Positions 38,559-48,667 of a DNA stretch of 64,000 nucleotides are shown here, piece after piece (positions within the stretch are counted from its first letter, which is position 1; each line of letters starts with the position of its first letter). Position numbers and translations under genes: made by a program. The notes below the pieces were generated by a model that saw only the letters and a list, made by a program, of their open reading frames with translations, was not told where the DNA came from and searched no databases. The stretch is from Leptospiraceae bacterium (GTDB lineage Bacteria > Spirochaetota > Leptospiria > Leptospirales > Leptospiraceae). Location of the stretch: the NCBI GenBank assembly GCA_016708435.1, contig JADJFV010000038.1, positions 119,525 to 183,524 on the forward strand, written 5' to 3'.

Positions 38559-41040
38559 GACCTTCTTCGTCTTCCATTAATTCCGAGAATACCGGCAATT
38601 TATTTCTCTCTAAGAAAGCTCTTGGATTTTCATTGTATTCTTTGTAGAGTGCATCTAACTCTTCCTGGTTAAGCGGTCTTTGCCCCTCGCCGTTTTCAGA
38701 CTCAAAAGAATGAAGTCCCGTTGGAAAATATTCAGGGGAAGCAAGACTTGCAAGGGCTGTATCAGGCCAGTATTTTAAAATTTCATAAAGCTCGCGCGAT
38801 ACCGGATAGGCAGAGAGTGGATTTCCAATATCAATTGACTTTAGTCTTGTGATAAAATATTCTACCATGTCTTTAAGATTACTAAACCTTCCCGAATAAA
38901 GACCTGAATTCATCAATTCAGAAATTGATTTTTGATAACTCGCTTGGCTCTTCGCAAGATCGTTGTTACCCGCTGCTTCATCCATGATGTAAAAAACTAG
39001 ATTCATCGCTAGATTTTCAGGATTGCGTAGATTCATAAAGGTGAAGTATTCATTCATTGTATGAAGGAGTTCTTCTATTTGTGGATGTGCTTTGATTTTT
39101 ACTAAGAAGGATTCAATTCTAAAGTCTTCCATCGCGTTCATGATAATTCTAAACAGGCTTGGCTTTTCTAATTTTGAAAGATAATACGACAAATCAAATT
39201 TAAAACTACCCCCGATGATATGTCCGCATTCATGCAAGGCTAACGCGATGTATATCGTTAGATTTCGATTCTGTTCAATTGGATGAAGTGGATCGGAAAA
39301 ATAACTGATGAACGGAGGGAGAAATATCGATTTGCCGTCGGTATAGGCTCCTAAGTCTCCTTCTAGAATTGAAATAGAGCCAACGAGTGGCAGGACAACT
39401 GCGTGCGCGTGAGGGGAAGCAATTTCTAGACTGATGCGATACCAATAGTCAGGAAGAATAGCTTCATTCATTCTCTCAGGCGCAGTCTTAAATACTTCCA
39501 TGAAAGATTCATAGTAAGGAATGAAATTTTCCTTTGAAATGGTTTCTAACGCAGTATAAAGATTATCCTCCATCTTAATACTGATGGCAGCGCTTTCTAA
39601 TTCTTTTAAACCAAACTCATATTCGGTAAACTTAGCATAGAAGGGGAGGTGGATAATAAAACGTAGCCTTTCTAGGACTGGATTGTGAATGAGTGTTATG
39701 TCTTTGAGTCTACCCTTAGCCGCTAGAGGAATTTCATCTAAGTATTTGCAGATATAAGCATGATCGTCATCGCAATACCTTGTCATCTTCATGCCTCTCT
39801 CATTTTTTACCTGACCGAGTGAAATAAAAATATACTCATAAAAAGTAAATCGCATGAATTCTAGTTCTACTCTTTGCGAGTTTGTTTCTTTTTTTAACCA
39901 ATCAAAGAAAACACTTCTTCGCTTCACAAAACTTCTATCTACTTTTAGGGTAAGTAAAAGTCTTAATACAACTTTATAGAGTTTAGTTTCAAACTTTTTA
40001 AACTCCATCTCGGCTACAGCATTGATTATATTCTTGATGAGGAATTTCTGAGTAGCCGCATCTTCTCCGTAATAATCGCGAATCGCTAAAAACGGAGGAG
40101 AATTTAAGATTGTAAATATCTGGGGGATTTTGTATTTATTTAGACTTAAGGTTGCATCCCAGACAAAGGATTGCATTTCATTTTTCGGATTCCCATAATT
40201 CTGTAGAAATTGTTTAAACTCTTTTAGTTTATCTTCGGGGAGAATCTTCATTACCTCCCAGAGAGACAGGAGTCTTTTAAATATTTCTCTTTCATAACTC
40301 GACTTTGCACTCACTGTCTTCTCAGGATAACGAGTAGAAACCAACCGAAGCAATTGCAAAAAGAAAAGAGGATTCTTTAGATTCTGAAAGGCTCCGAATA
40401 GTTCCATTGTAAATTCTTTCCAGGCAGATTCATTTACTGAAGTAAAAATAAAACGATAGACGACAGGGTCTAAGAAATACTTTGTCATTTCCATTGTATC
40501 ATTTATATTGCGAGCGGCTAAGAAGTAGTTGACTAACTTATTTGCTAAGTCCTGGAATACTTCTTCAATTGGTTTGTAATTAGTTCTAAGTAAGAACCAT
40601 CTATCACTCGAGCAATAGCTTAGATAATCACTCAGTAGCTCTGGCTTTTGTTCGCCTACTGCAAAGAAACCTCTCTCGAATACTTCGTATCCTTCTTTGT
40701 CAATGGGGACTACATAAAAGACTGACTCCATTTGCCTGTATTCTTTAGAAGACATACTGTTTGCAATCTGACTTAAAGTAGAAGGAGGGATTTCTAGAAG
40801 ACAACGTCTAAGGATAGTTTTTAATACTCCCTCTAATCTACCGGGTGAAGAGCTTTTTCTGCGGGTTAGAAATTTCTGAAATCCTTCTTCCTTTAATAGC
40901 TCTTCAAGGAGGTAAAGACGATTTTCCTCAAATAGATCGCTTGCAACTAGGTAAAATAATTCAACTGCTCCCGAGAAATTATCCGAGAGAATTTTCTTTG
41001 TTTCGGGAGAAAGTAGACTTGCTAGTTTTTTCTTATCCAT
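38530..41040 (-). CDS. Large protein with HExxH motif, NorD-like N-terminal part (unknown function)
   Basis: 836 residues, helical, no signal peptide. Near residue 603 it has YIALALHECGHIIGG, an HExxH zinc-binding motif, followed by IIMNAMEDFRIESFLVK, reminiscent of the 'ALEDxRIE' segment in NorD-type proteins and a possible third-ligand Glu helix. It lies between an AAA ATPase and a VWA protein with short overlaps on both sides. In NorD the HExxH-like region and VWA domain sit on one chain; here they are split. Protease activity is possible but unproven. Confidence 0.7.
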   Translation of the reverse strand: MDKKKLASLLSPETKKILSDNFSGAVELFYLVASDLFEENRLYLLEELLKEEGFQKFLTRRKSSSPGRLEGVLKTILRRCLLEIPPSTLSQIANSMSSKEYRQMESVFYVVPIDKEGYEVFERGFFAVGEQKPELLSDYLSYCSSDRWFLLRTNYKPIEEVFQDLANKLVNYFLAARNINDTMEMTKYFLDPVVYRFIFTSVNESAWKEFTMELFGAFQNLKNPLFFLQLLRLVSTRYPEKTVSAKSSYEREIFKRLLSLWEVMKILPEDKLKEFKQFLQNYGNPKNEMQSFVWDATLSLNKYKIPQIFTILNSPPFLAIRDYYGEDAATQKFLIKNIINAVAEMEFKKFETKLYKVVLRLLLTLKVDRSFVKRRSVFFDWLKKETNSQRVELEFMRFTFYEYIFISLGQVKNERGMKMTRYCDDDHAYICKYLDEIPLAAKGRLKDITLIHNPVLERLRFIIHLPFYAKFTEYEFGLKELESAAISIKMEDNLYTALETISKENFIPYYESFMEVFKTAPERMNEAILPDYWYRISLEIASPHAHAVVLPLVGSISILEGDLGAYTDGKSIFLPPFISYFSDPLHPIEQNRNLTIYIALALHECGHIIGGSFKFDLSYYLSKLEKPSLFRIIMNAMEDFRIESFLVKIKAHPQIEELLHTMNEYFTFMNLRNPENLAMNLVFYIMDEAAGNNDLAKSQASYQKSISELMNSGLYSGRFSNLKDMVEYFITRLKSIDIGNPLSAYPVSRELYEILKYWPDTALASLASPEYFPTGLHSFESENGEGQRPLNQEELDALYKEYNENPRAFLERNKLPVFSELMEDEEGLAISTRSYK

Positions 41041-42721
41041 TTTGACGAAGGAGTGAGTCGGTAAGCATTTTTGTATTGTATTTAGCTGTGTCTGCGAATA
41101 GTCTCATATTTTTAGCAATGAGAGAGACTAGCGAATAAGTGGTATTTTCCCGTAGCTTTTTATTTCTAAACTGTCCGTAGCAGATTTGATCAATTACAAT
41201 TCTCACAGCATAAGACTGCGCCAAATAACGATTCCACCCTCTGTTGATTAATTCATAATAGGACTTGAGCGCTGCCACTTCAATACGCGTAGAGCTTTCA
41301 TGTAAACTGAGTAGCTCTAAGTCTTCTTTTTCTTTTAAGTCCGCAAGACCGATTTTTTTTAAGAGCGGAGACTCTCCCGTATGCGCAAGAGAGAGAAGTA
41401 ACTCGGTAAACCTTGAAATCATTCTGGCTAATTCCTGCTCGGAGAAAGCGTTAGCTGCTAGAGTCTCCAAGTCTTGCTTTTGATTGGGAGAATTCGATTG
41501 GAAAATGCTTGTCTTATCGTAACATCGGTAGATATAAGCAGGAGTTTCTTTCTCTGCGGCTCCGGTAAAGAAATCATACCAGGAAATTTTTCCATCACTC
41601 GCTTCTTCTCCTCTGTAGAATTTTAAATTCTCACCGACTGCTCTCCAATCCAGTTTAATTCCAAACTGTGAGTCCATTATCTTTGTTCCGGGTAATCCTG
41701 ATTTGGCTTTACTCGAAGCGACTAGGGCTTTAAAGTCTGCGCTCCATCTATCATAATGTAAATGCACAAAGCGATCCGCAACCGATTCTTCTAAGTCTCT
41801 AGATACCATATTATTTGTCGGATTATACGAAATAGCCCCCCAGAAACCTTTTTGGGCTTGGATCATCATTCCATCCATTCTATCTATTGCGGCTCTGTCA
41901 TCAAAAGCAGAGTTCATTCTTTTTTGCACATCTTCTTTTAATAGATTAAATTCATCTCCGTAAAAGATTGTCCCTTCAAGCATAGCACGAACGAGTGGTC
42001 CGTTTTCCTGTGCGGTTACACTGACTCCATCTTGCGAAGTAAGAATCGGAAAAGAAATAATATGAGACTCAGTAGTTCTAGAAGAGCAAGTCTTTGTATA
42101 AACTTGTTTCCCAAGTATATTTGAAATTTCTAATATACTTTGTGTTTTACCTACACCCGGCGGACCGTCAATCGCTACATGCAGTCCTAATTTATAAGCA
42201 AGCAGAAGTCTCTGGAGTTCGTCGAGTCCTTCGTAGCTTACTTGGTTTGCGACATAGAATTTTTTATCACCTGTTCCATTGCTAGATGCTTTTGGTTTAG
42301 CGGATAACACTAATTTATCGCGAATACTCTCTACTCTTTTCTGAAAGGATTTTTCGGATTGGAGAGAAGTTCTTTGAGCTATGATATCTAACGCTTTTTT
42401 CTTATCCAGACTAGCTTTTGCGAACTCGGCTAGAAGTAATTCCATGCCTGATTGAACCAGATTCTCATCCGAGAGTAACGCAGAATATAAATACAAAACC
42501 ATATCCTGCACGTCTTTAGCGTCACCCGGTAGATACAAGGACTTTGCGGCTAGTTTCCACGAATTTGTCCATTGACCTAAAGTTTCAGTGGGAATATTTA
42601 ATTCTCGAACGCTATTTACAAAGCTTTTCTTTTCTGTGATCTTAACAGTCTTGTCTGTGGAAAGAAGAGTCAGAATGTTTTTCAGAAATATCTCCTGTTG
42701 CATCGGTTTGTCTAAATTCAT
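41033..42721 (-). CDS. MoxR-like AAA+ ATPase
   Basis: 562 residues. A helical N-terminal region of about 150 residues precedes the AAA domain. Walker A is IDGPPGVGKT (186-192), Walker B is TIFYGDEFN (251-259, with Gly-Asp-Glu), and sensor region GAISYNPTNN and an arginine-finger-like DRFVHLHYDRW follow. It fits the MoxR/NorQ/CbbQ group. First gene of the AAA-HExxH-VWA operon; its stop overlaps the next start by 8 bp. It would power remodelling by the other two proteins. Confidence 0.87.
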   Translation of the reverse strand: MNLDKPMQQEIFLKNILTLLSTDKTVKITEKKSFVNSVRELNIPTETLGQWTNSWKLAAKSLYLPGDAKDVQDMVLYLYSALLSDENLVQSGMELLLAEFAKASLDKKKALDIIAQRTSLQSEKSFQKRVESIRDKLVLSAKPKASSNGTGDKKFYVANQVSYEGLDELQRLLLAYKLGLHVAIDGPPGVGKTQSILEISNILGKQVYTKTCSSRTTESHIISFPILTSQDGVSVTAQENGPLVRAMLEGTIFYGDEFNLLKEDVQKRMNSAFDDRAAIDRMDGMMIQAQKGFWGAISYNPTNNMVSRDLEESVADRFVHLHYDRWSADFKALVASSKAKSGLPGTKIMDSQFGIKLDWRAVGENLKFYRGEEASDGKISWYDFFTGAAEKETPAYIYRCYDKTSIFQSNSPNQKQDLETLAANAFSEQELARMISRFTELLLSLAHTGESPLLKKIGLADLKEKEDLELLSLHESSTRIEVAALKSYYELINRGWNRYLAQSYAVRIVIDQICYGQFRNKKLRENTTYSLVSLIAKNMRLFADTAKYNTKMLTDSLLRQNG

Positions 42722-43039
42722 TCCTCGATTTATTATTTCTTTGTCAATTTTGTCTAGGAAAATTCAATTACCGTGTTGCAACCTGAAACTGATTACTAGG
42801 CGAAGGTCGCGAATACATGGAGCGAAGGGTGGAATTAACACTGATAAAAGAACGATAAAAAACGATATGAATTCATACCAAATCACGATTATTAAATCAA
42901 TATCGTATCGCTTTATCCCGTATAACGGAGCTCTCGGTGGCAATCTTTAAGAGTCCTGTCAGAGAATAAGCATCCTGTTTAATAATCGATTGACTCAAAG
43001 GATAGGAGTTGTTGCTATAGTAGTATTGCCCCTAAAACC
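42722..43039. other. Divergent promoter region, 318 bp
   Basis: Lies between the AAA operon (minus) and the cyclase gene (plus). I see no gene and no clear operator; a reading frame crossing from the AAA gene is a shadow. It presumably carries both promoters. Confidence 0.5.
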
Positions 43040-44287
43040 ATGACTGTAAGAGCTACAAAACCCCAAAAATCGAAGAAGTCGACTACGGATGCTACTGAAG
43101 CATTCGATTTAAAAGAGATTTTACAGAAAATGCCAATGTTTTCTACATTGACTCCTGAGGCATTAGATTTAGTCATCAAAATCTGCCAAAAACGAAAGCT
43201 TAAAAAAAACGAAGTCCTATTTAAAGAAGGGGACGCAGGTGATTTTGCCTATATCATTGAAACCGGCAAGATTGAAATTTATACAGAAATGTCAGGCGAT
43301 AAAGTTATCTTTGCTACAAAAGGTGGTGGGACAATTATTGGAGAGCTTTCGCTTTTAGATAAAGCTCCTAGAATGGCAAGCGTTAGAGCCATTGAACCAT
43401 GTAGAGTAGTTGGAATTGGAAGCAAAGACTTTATGGAGCTTTTGACTACTCAGGCTTCTATTACAAATGGAGTATTACAAGACGTAGTCGCTCGCTGGAG
43501 GCAAAATGAAGGTATCCTCAAGAATCGAGAGCGCGAACTCCAACAAGCCAAACAATTAATTGAAGATCAAAGACAAAAGTCAGAAGAGCTACTCCTGAAT
43601 ATCCTCCCCAAAGCCGTCGCAGATGAATTAAAAGTAAAGGGAGCGACCCAACCGCTTCATTATGATTCAATTACTGTTATTTTTACAGACTTCAAAGGCT
43701 TTACCAAAATAAGCGAACAGATGAGTCCGGAAGAATTGGTCGGACAATTGGATTATTTCTTTTCTGCTTTCGATGGATTAGCAGACAAATACAAATTGGA
43801 AAAACTAAAAACGATAGGCGACGCTTATATGTGTGCCGGGGGGATACCAACGGTTAACCGCACTCATCCGGTAGATGCCTGTCTCTTTGCTCTTCAAGTT
43901 CAATTTATCATGCAAGAAACAAAACGTAAGAAGTCTGAGCAAGGTCTTCCCTTCTGGGAATTACGTTTAGGAATCCATACAGGTCCCGTTGTTGCAGGAG
44001 TGATTGGAAAGAAAAAGTTTGCTTATGATGTTTGGGGGGATGCTGTGAATACGGCTGCTCGAATGGAATCAAGTGGAGAGCCTGGTCGAATTAATATTTC
44101 CGGTAAAACCTATGAACTTGTAAAGGATTTCTTTGACTTTGATTATCGTGGAAAAATCGAAGCCAAGAACAAAGGCAAGATTGATATGTATTTCCTAAAC
44201 AATATCAAGAAAGAATTTTCTGCCGATGAATCAGGCAGACTACCAAACGATAAATTCTGGAAGCTATACAATAAACGCTTTTGTTAA
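43040..44287 (+). CDS. Adenylate cyclase with N-terminal cyclic-nucleotide-binding domain
   Basis: 415 residues. Residues about 32-150 form a cNMP-binding domain (FKEGDAGDFAYIIETGKIEI, GELSLLDKAPRMASVRA with the phosphate-binding Arg). A coiled signalling helix with LLLNILP follows, then a class III cyclase domain: metal-binding Asp in IFTDFKGFT and IGDAYM, Lys in EKLKTIGD and Asp in YDVWGDAVNTAARM. The Lys/Asp pair is the ATP-selecting type, and the Arg of NTAARM supports catalysis. The sensor domain suggests feedback by cAMP. Soluble, monocistronic. Confidence 0.92.
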   Translation: MTVRATKPQKSKKSTTDATEAFDLKEILQKMPMFSTLTPEALDLVIKICQKRKLKKNEVLFKEGDAGDFAYIIETGKIEIYTEMSGDKVIFATKGGGTIIGELSLLDKAPRMASVRAIEPCRVVGIGSKDFMELLTTQASITNGVLQDVVARWRQNEGILKNRERELQQAKQLIEDQRQKSEELLLNILPKAVADELKVKGATQPLHYDSITVIFTDFKGFTKISEQMSPEELVGQLDYFFSAFDGLADKYKLEKLKTIGDAYMCAGGIPTVNRTHPVDACLFALQVQFIMQETKRKKSEQGLPFWELRLGIHTGPVVAGVIGKKKFAYDVWGDAVNTAARMESSGEPGRINISGKTYELVKDFFDFDYRGKIEAKNKGKIDMYFLNNIKKEFSADESGRLPNDKFWKLYNKRFC

Positions 44288-44454
44288 TTCAAAAGAAAAA
44301 CAAAAATACTCAGCCTTTTCTTTGAAGAAAAAAGGGATCAAAGTAACTCACGCTCAGCGCTGGGAACGTAACCCTGCGTAAGGTGAATAAACAGAAAATA
44401 CTTGAAACTATGAACCTAAAATAAGTAAGAGTAGAATAGAATATATTCAATTCC

Positions 44455-45339
44455 ATGAAACAAATATTAGTAGTCGATGATTCTGAAACTAGCATCTTAT
44501 ATCTTCAATTAATTTTACGTGACTATGAAGTGATCTTTGCTTTAAATGGCAATGAAATGTGGGAACGGCTAAATGAAAGTAGCCCCGTATTAATTTTAAT
44601 GGACGTAATGCTTCCTGACGCCAATGGCTATGAATTAGTAAAGCAACTATCAAAGACTGAGAAATATAAAGACATTCCAATTATTTTCCAAACAGCTAAG
44701 AGTTCTGGCGATGATTTAGAAAAGGGATTCGAGTCAGGAGCAGTAGACTATATTCGAAAACCGGTAGACAAGAAAGAACTTAAAGCCCGTGTGAAGTCTG
44801 TTCTGAAAATAAAAGAGCTTGAAAATGAACTGTATCAAAAATCGATTACGGACTATTTGACTGGAATTTACAATAGAAGACATTTTTTTGAAATTGCAGC
44901 AAAGCATTTAAGTTTTTGTCAAACTTTAAAAAAGAATCTAAGCATTGCCCTTTTAGATATAGATTTTTTTAAAAAGATCAATGATACTTATGGTCATGAT
45001 GCAGGTGATTTTGTTTTAAAAAAATTCGCAGAGATTATTGGACAAACAAAGAGACCTAATGATATTCTGGCTCGATATGGTGGAGAAGAGTTCATTTTAT
45101 TGTTCTTTGAAACTGATAAATCGGAAGCTCTAAAAATTTTAATCTCCATTCAAAATGCAATTGTAAATAAAAAAATAGTATTCCATGAATTTGAAATTGA
45201 ATGCAAGTTTAGTTGTGGTTTAGTCGACTTACAAGAATTTGCCGATATGCCTCGAATTGACGATCTTATTCGGGATGCGGATAAAAGAATGTATACTGCA
45301 AAACTAACTGGAAGAAATAGAATTATTTATGAAGGCTGA
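44455..45339 (+). CDS. Response regulator diguanylate cyclase (REC-GGDEF)
   Basis: 294 residues. The receiver domain (1-120) has ILVVDDSE, phospho-acceptor Asp in LILMDVMLPDANG, and Lys in YIRKPVDKKE. The GGDEF domain (about 130-294) has DYLTGIYNRR, DIDFFKKINDTYGHDAGD and the active signature RYGGEEF. An inhibitory-site RPND lies exactly five residues before GGEEF, so product feedback by c-di-GMP is expected. Synthesises c-di-GMP from GTP on phosphorylation. Likely partners are the hybrid kinases nearby. Confidence 0.95.
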   Translation: MKQILVVDDSETSILYLQLILRDYEVIFALNGNEMWERLNESSPVLILMDVMLPDANGYELVKQLSKTEKYKDIPIIFQTAKSSGDDLEKGFESGAVDYIRKPVDKKELKARVKSVLKIKELENELYQKSITDYLTGIYNRRHFFEIAAKHLSFCQTLKKNLSIALLDIDFFKKINDTYGHDAGDFVLKKFAEIIGQTKRPNDILARYGGEEFILLFFETDKSEALKILISIQNAIVNKKIVFHEFEIECKFSCGLVDLQEFADMPRIDDLIRDADKRMYTAKLTGRNRIIYEG

Positions 45340-45631
45340 ATCTCCACTAAACTATTGACTTGAAAGATAGCCTTATTATTTTGATTAATATTGAGAACAA
45401 GTTGCATTATATATAAACTATAGAAAATATTTGACGACAGCTATCTATTTATTTAAAAAGAAAATGAGACGTATTTATTCTATCTTAGCCATTTTGCTAA
45501 TTGAAAGGTCACATTTAAGTTAGGATTCTAAAGAGGATAATGTTTCAGTATTATGAAAAATACTAGTTGATATTTGGTGCAAAATATCTTACCTAGAAAT
45601 TGCATAAACTCTTAGTGTGAAGGACATATGT
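45340..45631. other. Intergenic region, about 290 bp
   Basis: AT-rich, no gene. Probably carries the promoter for the next regulator; no recognisable operator or structured RNA. Confidence 0.45.
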
Positions 45632-46870
45632 ATGAGAAAGAAAATTCTTTTAGTAGATGATGATGAAATATTTCTTGAATTCATTAAAAATGCATTGGAG
45701 AAAAAAGACTACGAAGTCTCGACAGCAGATAATGGGGAGGATGGACTCAACAAATTTAACAAAAATTCTTACAATCTTGTAATTACCGATATTTATATGC
45801 CTGTAATGGACGGTGTGCAATTTATAAATAATCTTTTATTATTCGAAAATAAACCCGTCATTATCGCTCAATCCGTCCAGTCCGATATGCACTTAGTCAT
45901 TGAACTCATGCAAAATGGAATCTATGATTATTTGCTCAAGCCTTATAACATTACCGAATTATTTTTAAAAATAGAAAAAGCCTATGAGATGGCAGAGCTA
46001 AGAATTCTAAAAGAGAATTTGGAAAAAGAAAGAGAAATTCGAAATGCCCATATACTGAATTGGAATAAATGGAAAGAAAATATTCTGAAACGGGATCAAG
46101 ATAAAATTGATGGAAACTTAATTGGGAGTATCCGCACTTCTTTTAGTCAGGGAACAGGGATAGGAACGCTCTTATCTACAATTGACATTCTAGAAAGAAA
46201 ATCGAAAGAAAAAGAAAACCATTACGAAGTCAATAAATCATTGATGAAAATTCTATTTGAAAATGCGAAGAGTGCTACTCGCATCATTGAAGTATTAGAT
46301 GAAATTGATAGAATTCAAACTAGTGATTTGGAACTTGAAAAACATTGTATTTCGGATGTGTATCGGATATTAAATACTGCTTCGATCCAATTAAAAGACT
46401 TTGAAAAATTAAAAAATCAAACTCTTGTTATGTGCGAAAATAAATTTAGATACTTCTCCTCCCAGGTCAATATCAATCCTGATTATTTAGAAAAAGCTTT
46501 CAAAGAATTGCTTTTGAATGCAATTAAGTTCTCAACAGACAATAGCAAAATCTATATCCTTTTTGAAGCGAAACAAAACAGTATACTCATTTCTGTTTTG
46601 AACACTCCTACACATGAAGGAGATATTTATGGAATTCAACCTGAATATTCTAATATTATATTTGAACCATTTTTTAGAATTACAAAATTAGTTTATGAGT
46701 CCATTCCTACTTTGGATTTTGGGCTCGGTCTTACTATGGTAGATAAAATAATTCTAAGACATAACGGAAAAATCAGAGCGAACAATCTACGTAGTTACCT
46801 GGATACAAATGAGGATGGATCCCCCAGCACCCTTGTGAATTTTGAAATCGAAATTCCGATTTCAAAATAA
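45632..46870 (+). CDS. Receiver-HATPase protein lacking the H-box histidine
   Basis: 412 residues from the ATG of MRKKILLVDDDE, which has AAGGA just upstream; a GTG 15 bp earlier is less likely. The receiver domain (1-120) has DDDE, Asp in LVITDIYMPVMDG and Lys in YLLKPYN. A helical segment follows in which the H-box-like stretch reads LIGSIRTSFSQG, without a His where kinases have HE[IL]RTP. The C-terminal HATPase domain has ELLLNAIKFS and FGLGLTMVDKI. It may be an atypical kinase, a phosphatase or a decoy that binds ATP and receives phosphate. Confidence 0.85.
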   Translation: MRKKILLVDDDEIFLEFIKNALEKKDYEVSTADNGEDGLNKFNKNSYNLVITDIYMPVMDGVQFINNLLLFENKPVIIAQSVQSDMHLVIELMQNGIYDYLLKPYNITELFLKIEKAYEMAELRILKENLEKEREIRNAHILNWNKWKENILKRDQDKIDGNLIGSIRTSFSQGTGIGTLLSTIDILERKSKEKENHYEVNKSLMKILFENAKSATRIIEVLDEIDRIQTSDLELEKHCISDVYRILNTASIQLKDFEKLKNQTLVMCENKFRYFSSQVNINPDYLEKAFKELLLNAIKFSTDNSKIYILFEAKQNSILISVLNTPTHEGDIYGIQPEYSNIIFEPFFRITKLVYESIPTLDFGLGLTMVDKIILRHNGKIRANNLRSYLDTNEDGSPSTLVNFEIEIPISK

Positions 46871-46957
46871 CACGAAACGGTTATAGTTTACAAAATTTTA
46901 GCCAATTAAAATTCATAGAGACAATTAAAATCTTGTTTGAGCTCATTAGAGGAAACT

Positions 46958-48156
46958 ATGAACTATTTAGATAAATCAAAAGAAGAACTGATTCAAGAAA
47001 TACAGGTATTGCAGCAAGAAAAGAATTTCCTGAAGACGTTTTATGAAGACAAAGACAGACAAGTAGATACGCAGCTTAAAGAAAGCGAAGAAAAATTTAA
47101 AACTATTTTCGATAAAAGTTTATCTGCTATGATAATCGCAGATGATCTCGGCAATTATTTAGCTGTAAATCAAGCTGCCTCGCAACTCTTTGGTTATTCA
47201 ATGAGTGAGTTTGTGCAAATGAATGTTAGAGATTTAATTACTGTCAGTGATCCAAATGCCAGCGAACGATATAAGGAGTATATTAGGAAAGGCGAAGAGA
47301 TTGGTGAATTTAATTTTATTTCCAAAGACGGTATTCCTAAAATTGTTCAATACCAAGCAATTCGACTGAAACCCAATTTTAATTTAAGCATTTTGATGGA
47401 AATTACCAAACTTAAGCAAGTAGAGCAAGAATTAAAAATAAATATGAAAAAGCTAGAATCTCTAAATAATACAAAGGACAAATTCTTTAGCATTATAGCG
47501 CATGATTTGCGTAATCCGTTCGCAGGAATTATAGGTCTTTCAGAAGTCGCAGTAACAAAGCTAAGAGAAGAGAAAAAGAAGAATCAGAACTTCTGAAATA
47601 TATGGAGTTAATTTGCGCGGCCGGTAAATCTGGATTTGATTTATTGGAAAATTTGATGAAGTGGGTAAAAACTCAAACCGGAGAAATTGTTTTTAATCCA
47701 GAAAATATTTCTATGAATTATCTAATCTCTCACGCTATTGCAATCACCGAAGGAAATGCATATAACAAAAATATAACAATACAGAGTCAACTATCCGAAA
47801 ATGATATAGTCTTTGCAGATCAGTCTTTAACGAATACAATTCTTCGAAATCTTCTTACAAATGCTATTAAGTTCACCCATTCTAACGGAAAAATTACAAT
47901 CTCAGCAAAAGAGAAAAATGATTTTTTTGAAATTTCAATTTTGGATTCAGGTATAGGTATTGATCCAGCGAATTTACAAAGAATTTTTATTTTAAATTCC
48001 CAGAGTAGTAAACTCGGCACAAACAAAGAAGGAGGAACAGGGCTTGGACTCATTCTATGCAAAGAATTTGTAGAAAAACAAGGTGGAACTATTTGGGTAG
48101 AAAGTGAACTCGGAAAAGGAAGTAAGTTTACTTTCACTTTACCAAAAGGAAGATGA
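46958..48156 (+). CDS. PAS-domain sensor histidine kinase, one frameshift
   Basis: Start at MNYLDKSKEEL, preceded by AGAGGA. A short coiled coil, a PAS domain (about residues 45-165; FKTIFDKSLSAMIIADDLGNY), then HisKA with FFSIIAHDLRNPFAGIIG and a HATPase domain with NAIKFTHSNG and GGTGLGLILC. The frame breaks at the A5 run 47573-47577: adding one A reads KLREEKEESELLKYMELI and joins both parts, about 399 residues. Soluble. It follows the receiver-HATPase gene at about 90 bp and may act in the same pathway. Confidence 0.9.
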
Positions 48157-48295
48157 AAAAAGAATAATGAGACTGTATAGTTTACAGATAATTAGCTGCT
48201 TGCAATGAGAAGTGAATAAGTAAAAAGATTTACAAATCTTAAAGTTTTCTTCATCTATAGGAAGATGCGTTTTAGTAAGGTTATTGATTAATAAA

Positions 48296-48667
48296 ATGAG
48301 AGTATTTCAAAACATAAAAAAGATTCCTATCAGCAAAAACATTCTGACTTTGATTTCAATAAACTTGGTAATAACCTTGATAGGATTAGAAGTTTTATCG
48401 TTGGCTTTCTTTTGGTTTCAAGAGAAAAGTTTTTATTATAATAACACCAAGCCTACACAAAAAGTTTTTTTAGAATTGGAAAAATCTGGATTCAATCTAA
48501 ATGACTCTATCGGTGGAAGTCTTCATCCTTTTTTAGGTTATGTAATAAGACAAGGCATGAATCCATTTAAAGAATTTGGAATTAATGTAAACAACTATGG
48601 AATGTATTCCAAATTCGATTACCCATTTATAAAATCTAATCAGAATCAATTTATAATTGGTACATGA
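48296..48667 (+). pseudogene. N-terminal half of an SGNH-hydrolase-like surface-polymer gene, cut by insertion
   Basis: A membrane anchor (about 14-36, ILTLISINLVITLIGLEVL) then HPFLGYVIRQGMNPFKEFG, NNYGMYSKFDYPF and NQFIIG, the lead-in to the GGS block of Leptospira SGNH-type proteins as I recall them. The frame ends right after FIIG where IS110-type transposase sequence begins (about 48660). The missing remainder, from the SV(E)G stretch on, matches the gene at 54229-55248, so both are probably halves of one disrupted gene. Confidence 0.7.
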
